Positions 7,356-8,710 of a DNA stretch of 8,710 nt are shown here, in pieces (the stretch's first letter is position 1; every line of letters begins with the position of its first letter). The position numbers were made by a program, and so were the translations under genes. The notes under the pieces are model-generated. The model was not told where the DNA came from and did not search any database. It saw nothing but the letters and a program-made list of their open reading frames with translations. Source of the stretch: an uncultured Pseudodesulfovibrio sp. (GTDB lineage: Bacteria; Desulfobacterota; Desulfovibrionia; Desulfovibrionales; Desulfovibrionaceae); contig CAMYLL010000091.1 in the NCBI GenBank assembly GCA_947259235.1, positions 1 through 8,710 of the forward strand, written 5' to 3'.

Positions 7356-8207
7356 ATGAGCATATTCGGCAAGAGCGTTCCCTTTTACAAGATGCAGGGC
7401 TGCGGCAACGACTTCGTGGTCATCGACAACCGGGAAGCCGGTGTGCCGACGGCCGCCATGAAGGACTGGGCCACCGCCCTCTGCGCCCGCGCATTCGGCG
7501 TCTATGCGGACGGCCTGTTCTTCCTGGAGACGTCCGACGACCCGGAGCTGGACTACCGCTGGCATTTCTACAACTCCGACGGCTCCCGGGCGGAGATGTG
7601 CGGCAACGCCTCGCGCTGCGCGGGCAAGCTGGCCCACGCCCTGGGCCTGGCCCCGGCCGAGCACACCTTTGGCACCGATGCAGGCCCCATCCGGGCCAAG
7701 GTGCTCCTCGACGGCCCGGACGCCGGACGGGTCAAGGTGCAGCTCACCCCGCCCAAGGGGCTTGAGACGAATCTGGCCCTCGACGTGGACGGCGAAGCCC
7801 TGACCGTGCACTTTGCCGACACGGGCGTGCCCCACGCCGTGGTGTTTGTGGACGACGTGGCCGCTGTGGACGTCAGGTCGCTCGGCGCCAAGCTCCGCAA
7901 CCACGAGCGGTTCGCCCCGGCCGGGACCAACGTCAACTTCGTCCAGGTCACGGACGGCTCGACCATGCTCCTGCGCACCTACGAGCGGGGCGTGGAGGAC
8001 GAAACCTACGCCTGCGGAACCGGCGCATGCGCCGCCCAGCTCGTGGCCAACGCCCTGGGGCTGACCGGCCAGCGCGCGGACCTGACCACCACGGGCGGCG
8101 AGGTGCTCACCGTGTTTCTCGAAGACGGCAGCGTCTTCCTCCAGGGCGCGGCAGAGCTGACCTTCACGGGCGAGGCCTACCTCGCGCCCCTGGGCCTGAG
8201 CCTGTAG
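7356..8207 (+). CDS. dapF: Diaminopimelate epimerase
   Basis: It converts LL-2,6-diaminopimelate to the meso form in the cytoplasm, a cofactor-free step that supplies meso-DAP for peptidoglycan cross-linking and lysine synthesis. From ATG 7356 the protein has 283 residues, a normal length. N-terminal 'KMQGCGNDFVVID' (12-24) is the substrate-binding opening. 'NSDGSRAEMCGNASRC' (73-88) carries catalytic Cys82, 'GTNVNFV' (190-196) the central substrate loop, and 'ERGVEDETYACGTGACA' (210-226) catalytic Cys220. Both halves of the pseudo-twofold fold are complete. The opening motif has Gln-Gly-Cys where many homologues have His-Gly-Leu; this is a variant, not a lost catalytic residue. It lies downstream of the APC permease on the same strand and converges with the AhpD-like gene. 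Confidence 0.97.
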   Translation: MSIFGKSVPFYKMQGCGNDFVVIDNREAGVPTAAMKDWATALCARAFGVYADGLFFLETSDDPELDYRWHFYNSDGSRAEMCGNASRCAGKLAHALGLAPAEHTFGTDAGPIRAKVLLDGPDAGRVKVQLTPPKGLETNLALDVDGEALTVHFADTGVPHAVVFVDDVAAVDVRSLGAKLRNHERFAPAGTNVNFVQVTDGSTMLLRTYERGVEDETYACGTGACAAQLVANALGLTGQRADLTTTGGEVLTVFLEDGSVFLQGAAELTFTGEAYLAPLGLSL

Positions 8208-8270
8208 AATGACACCGGGTGGCCGGGGTCGGCTCCAGACTCTCCGGGCACGCCTCCCATGAAACCAACC

Positions 8271-8308
8271 AGTCGGCCGGGCTGCCTCACACGGCGGACC
8301 GGCCGATT
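8271..8308 (+). terminator. Possible dapF terminator hairpin
   Basis: TCGGCCGG (8273-8280) and CCGGCCGA (8299-8306) form a perfect 8-base stem, extended outward by a G-U and an A-U pair. A small inner GCC/GGC pairing (8284-8286 with 8293-8295) shortens the loop. The stem is followed by only three T (8307-8309) and then CCGC, so it is a weak intrinsic terminator at best. It begins 63 bases after the dapF stop. Confidence 0.35.
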
Positions 8309-8334
8309 TCCGCTTCGCACTGTTGCAACCCCGC

Positions 8335-8364
8335 AAAAAAAGGCCGCCCGGAATCGGGCGGCCT
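8335..8364 (-). terminator. Strong intrinsic terminator of the AhpD-like gene
   Basis: A perfect 10-base GC-rich stem (AGGCCGCCCG 8341-8350 with CGGGCGGCCT 8355-8364) has a 4-base loop. On the minus strand it is followed directly by seven T (complement of 8341-8335). It lies 73 bases past the stop of the minus-strand AhpD-like gene, in the convergent gap with dapF. On the plus strand no T-tract follows, so it mainly serves the minus-strand gene. Confidence 0.88.
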
Positions 8365-8437
8365 GTGCTGTCGTCTGAACGTTGGGGTTGACTGGCCGTT
8401 GAAGTAACGCAGCAATCGTGCGTTTTCCAACAGCCTG

Positions 8438-8710
8438 TTAATCGTACAGCTTGTCCACTTCCTCATAGACATAACGCATGTACATCATCTTGGGCGAGCC
8501 GCCCATGGCCACGGCCAGCAGACCGGCGTCGATGATCTCGTCGCGGGTGGCTCCATGGGTGGCCGCGTTCTGTACATGCAGGGAGATACACATGTCGCAC
8601 TGGGACAGGATCGAGCAGGCGATGAGGATCAGGGACTGATACTTGTCCTCGATGGCGCTGCCTTTCTTGATGGAAGCGGTGAACCCCTGGTACGCCTTGA
8701 AGACGTCCCG
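8438..8710 (-). CDS. AhpD-like / carboxymuconolactone decarboxylase family protein (3' part)
   Basis: Hand translation of the minus strand gives 90 residues open to the right edge, ending in TAA at 8440-8438. The N-terminus lies outside the window. The sequence 'LSQCDMCISLHVQNAATHGATRDEI' holds the AhpD-type C-x-x-C plus His pattern (Cys-Asp-Met-Cys, then His four residues after the second Cys), followed by 'IIDAGLLAVAMGG', the usual second helix pair. Family members with this pattern act as thiol-disulfide or peroxide-reducing proteins; those without it act as decarboxylases. The cysteine pair favours the redox type, but the substrate is unknown. A third Cys lies six residues before the pair. 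The full protein is probably a little over 100 residues. Transcription ends at the strong terminator downstream. Confidence 0.88.
   Translation of the reverse strand, partial: RDVFKAYQGFTASIKKGSAIEDKYQSLILIACSILSQCDMCISLHVQNAATHGATRDEIIDAGLLAVAMGGSPKMMYMRYVYEEVDKLYD

Larger units (their letters stand above)
8208..8437. other. Convergent intergenic region, noncoding
   Basis: These 230 bases lie between dapF (plus) and the AhpD-like gene (minus). Apart from the two hairpins listed separately, nothing recognisable is seen: no convincing start with ribosome site, no tRNA-like fold and no repeat array. Short open frames here are GC-driven and cross the terminator stem. Confidence 0.6.

Noticed and set aside
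7287..8336. A 349-codon minus-strand frame opposite dapF
   Set aside because: dapF is certain on the plus strand; the minus-strand product shows shadow composition.

Overview
This window is high-GC bacterial DNA (roughly two-thirds G+C by eye) with tightly packed genes, short intergenic gaps and a Gram-negative-style gene set (LolD/MacB-type ABC transporter with an exported partner, LysR regulator, meso-DAP pathway enzyme). Protein style and codon use suggest a Desulfovibrio-like member of the Desulfobacterota. That assignment is an impression from memory, not a search result. No rRNA, tRNA, CRISPR array, transposase, integrase or phage gene is visible. No gene-free stretch exceeds 300 bases; the longest is the 230-base convergent gap at 8208-8437.

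Region 1 (about 1-3974, minus strand) is a compact operon read right to left: a very small FtsX/MacB-type permease (3900-3208), a LolD/MacB-type ABC ATPase (3198-2410) and a 781-residue exported protein built on an M28 (Zn-aminopeptidase-like) fold (2406-61). A possible further gene starts at position 28 and runs off the left edge. Gaps between the three main genes are 9 and 3 bases. A good sigma70-like promoter (3974-3946) lies just upstream and is embedded in an inverted repeat. The permease has almost no extracytoplasmic domain, and the exported protein has lost some expected M28 catalytic positions. It also carries a methionine-rich hexapeptide repeat. Together they look like an ABC machine whose periplasmic part is supplied as a separate protein; this is the most interesting system in the window.

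Region 2 (3978-4817, minus) is a small polysaccharide-deacetylase-fold protein with an intact-looking metal triad and no signal peptide. Region 3 is a divergent pair: a LysR-type regulator (5819-4923, minus) and an APC-superfamily amino acid permease (5950-7269, plus). Their shared 130-base intergenic region holds a T-N11-A dyad typical of LysR operators, so the regulator probably controls the permease. Region 4 is dapF (diaminopimelate epimerase, 7356-8207, plus), which follows the permease and may be partly co-transcribed or have its own promoter. Region 5 is the 3' part of an AhpD/carboxymuconolactone-decarboxylase-family gene (8710-8438, minus, cut by the window edge). It converges on dapF and ends at a strong intrinsic terminator.
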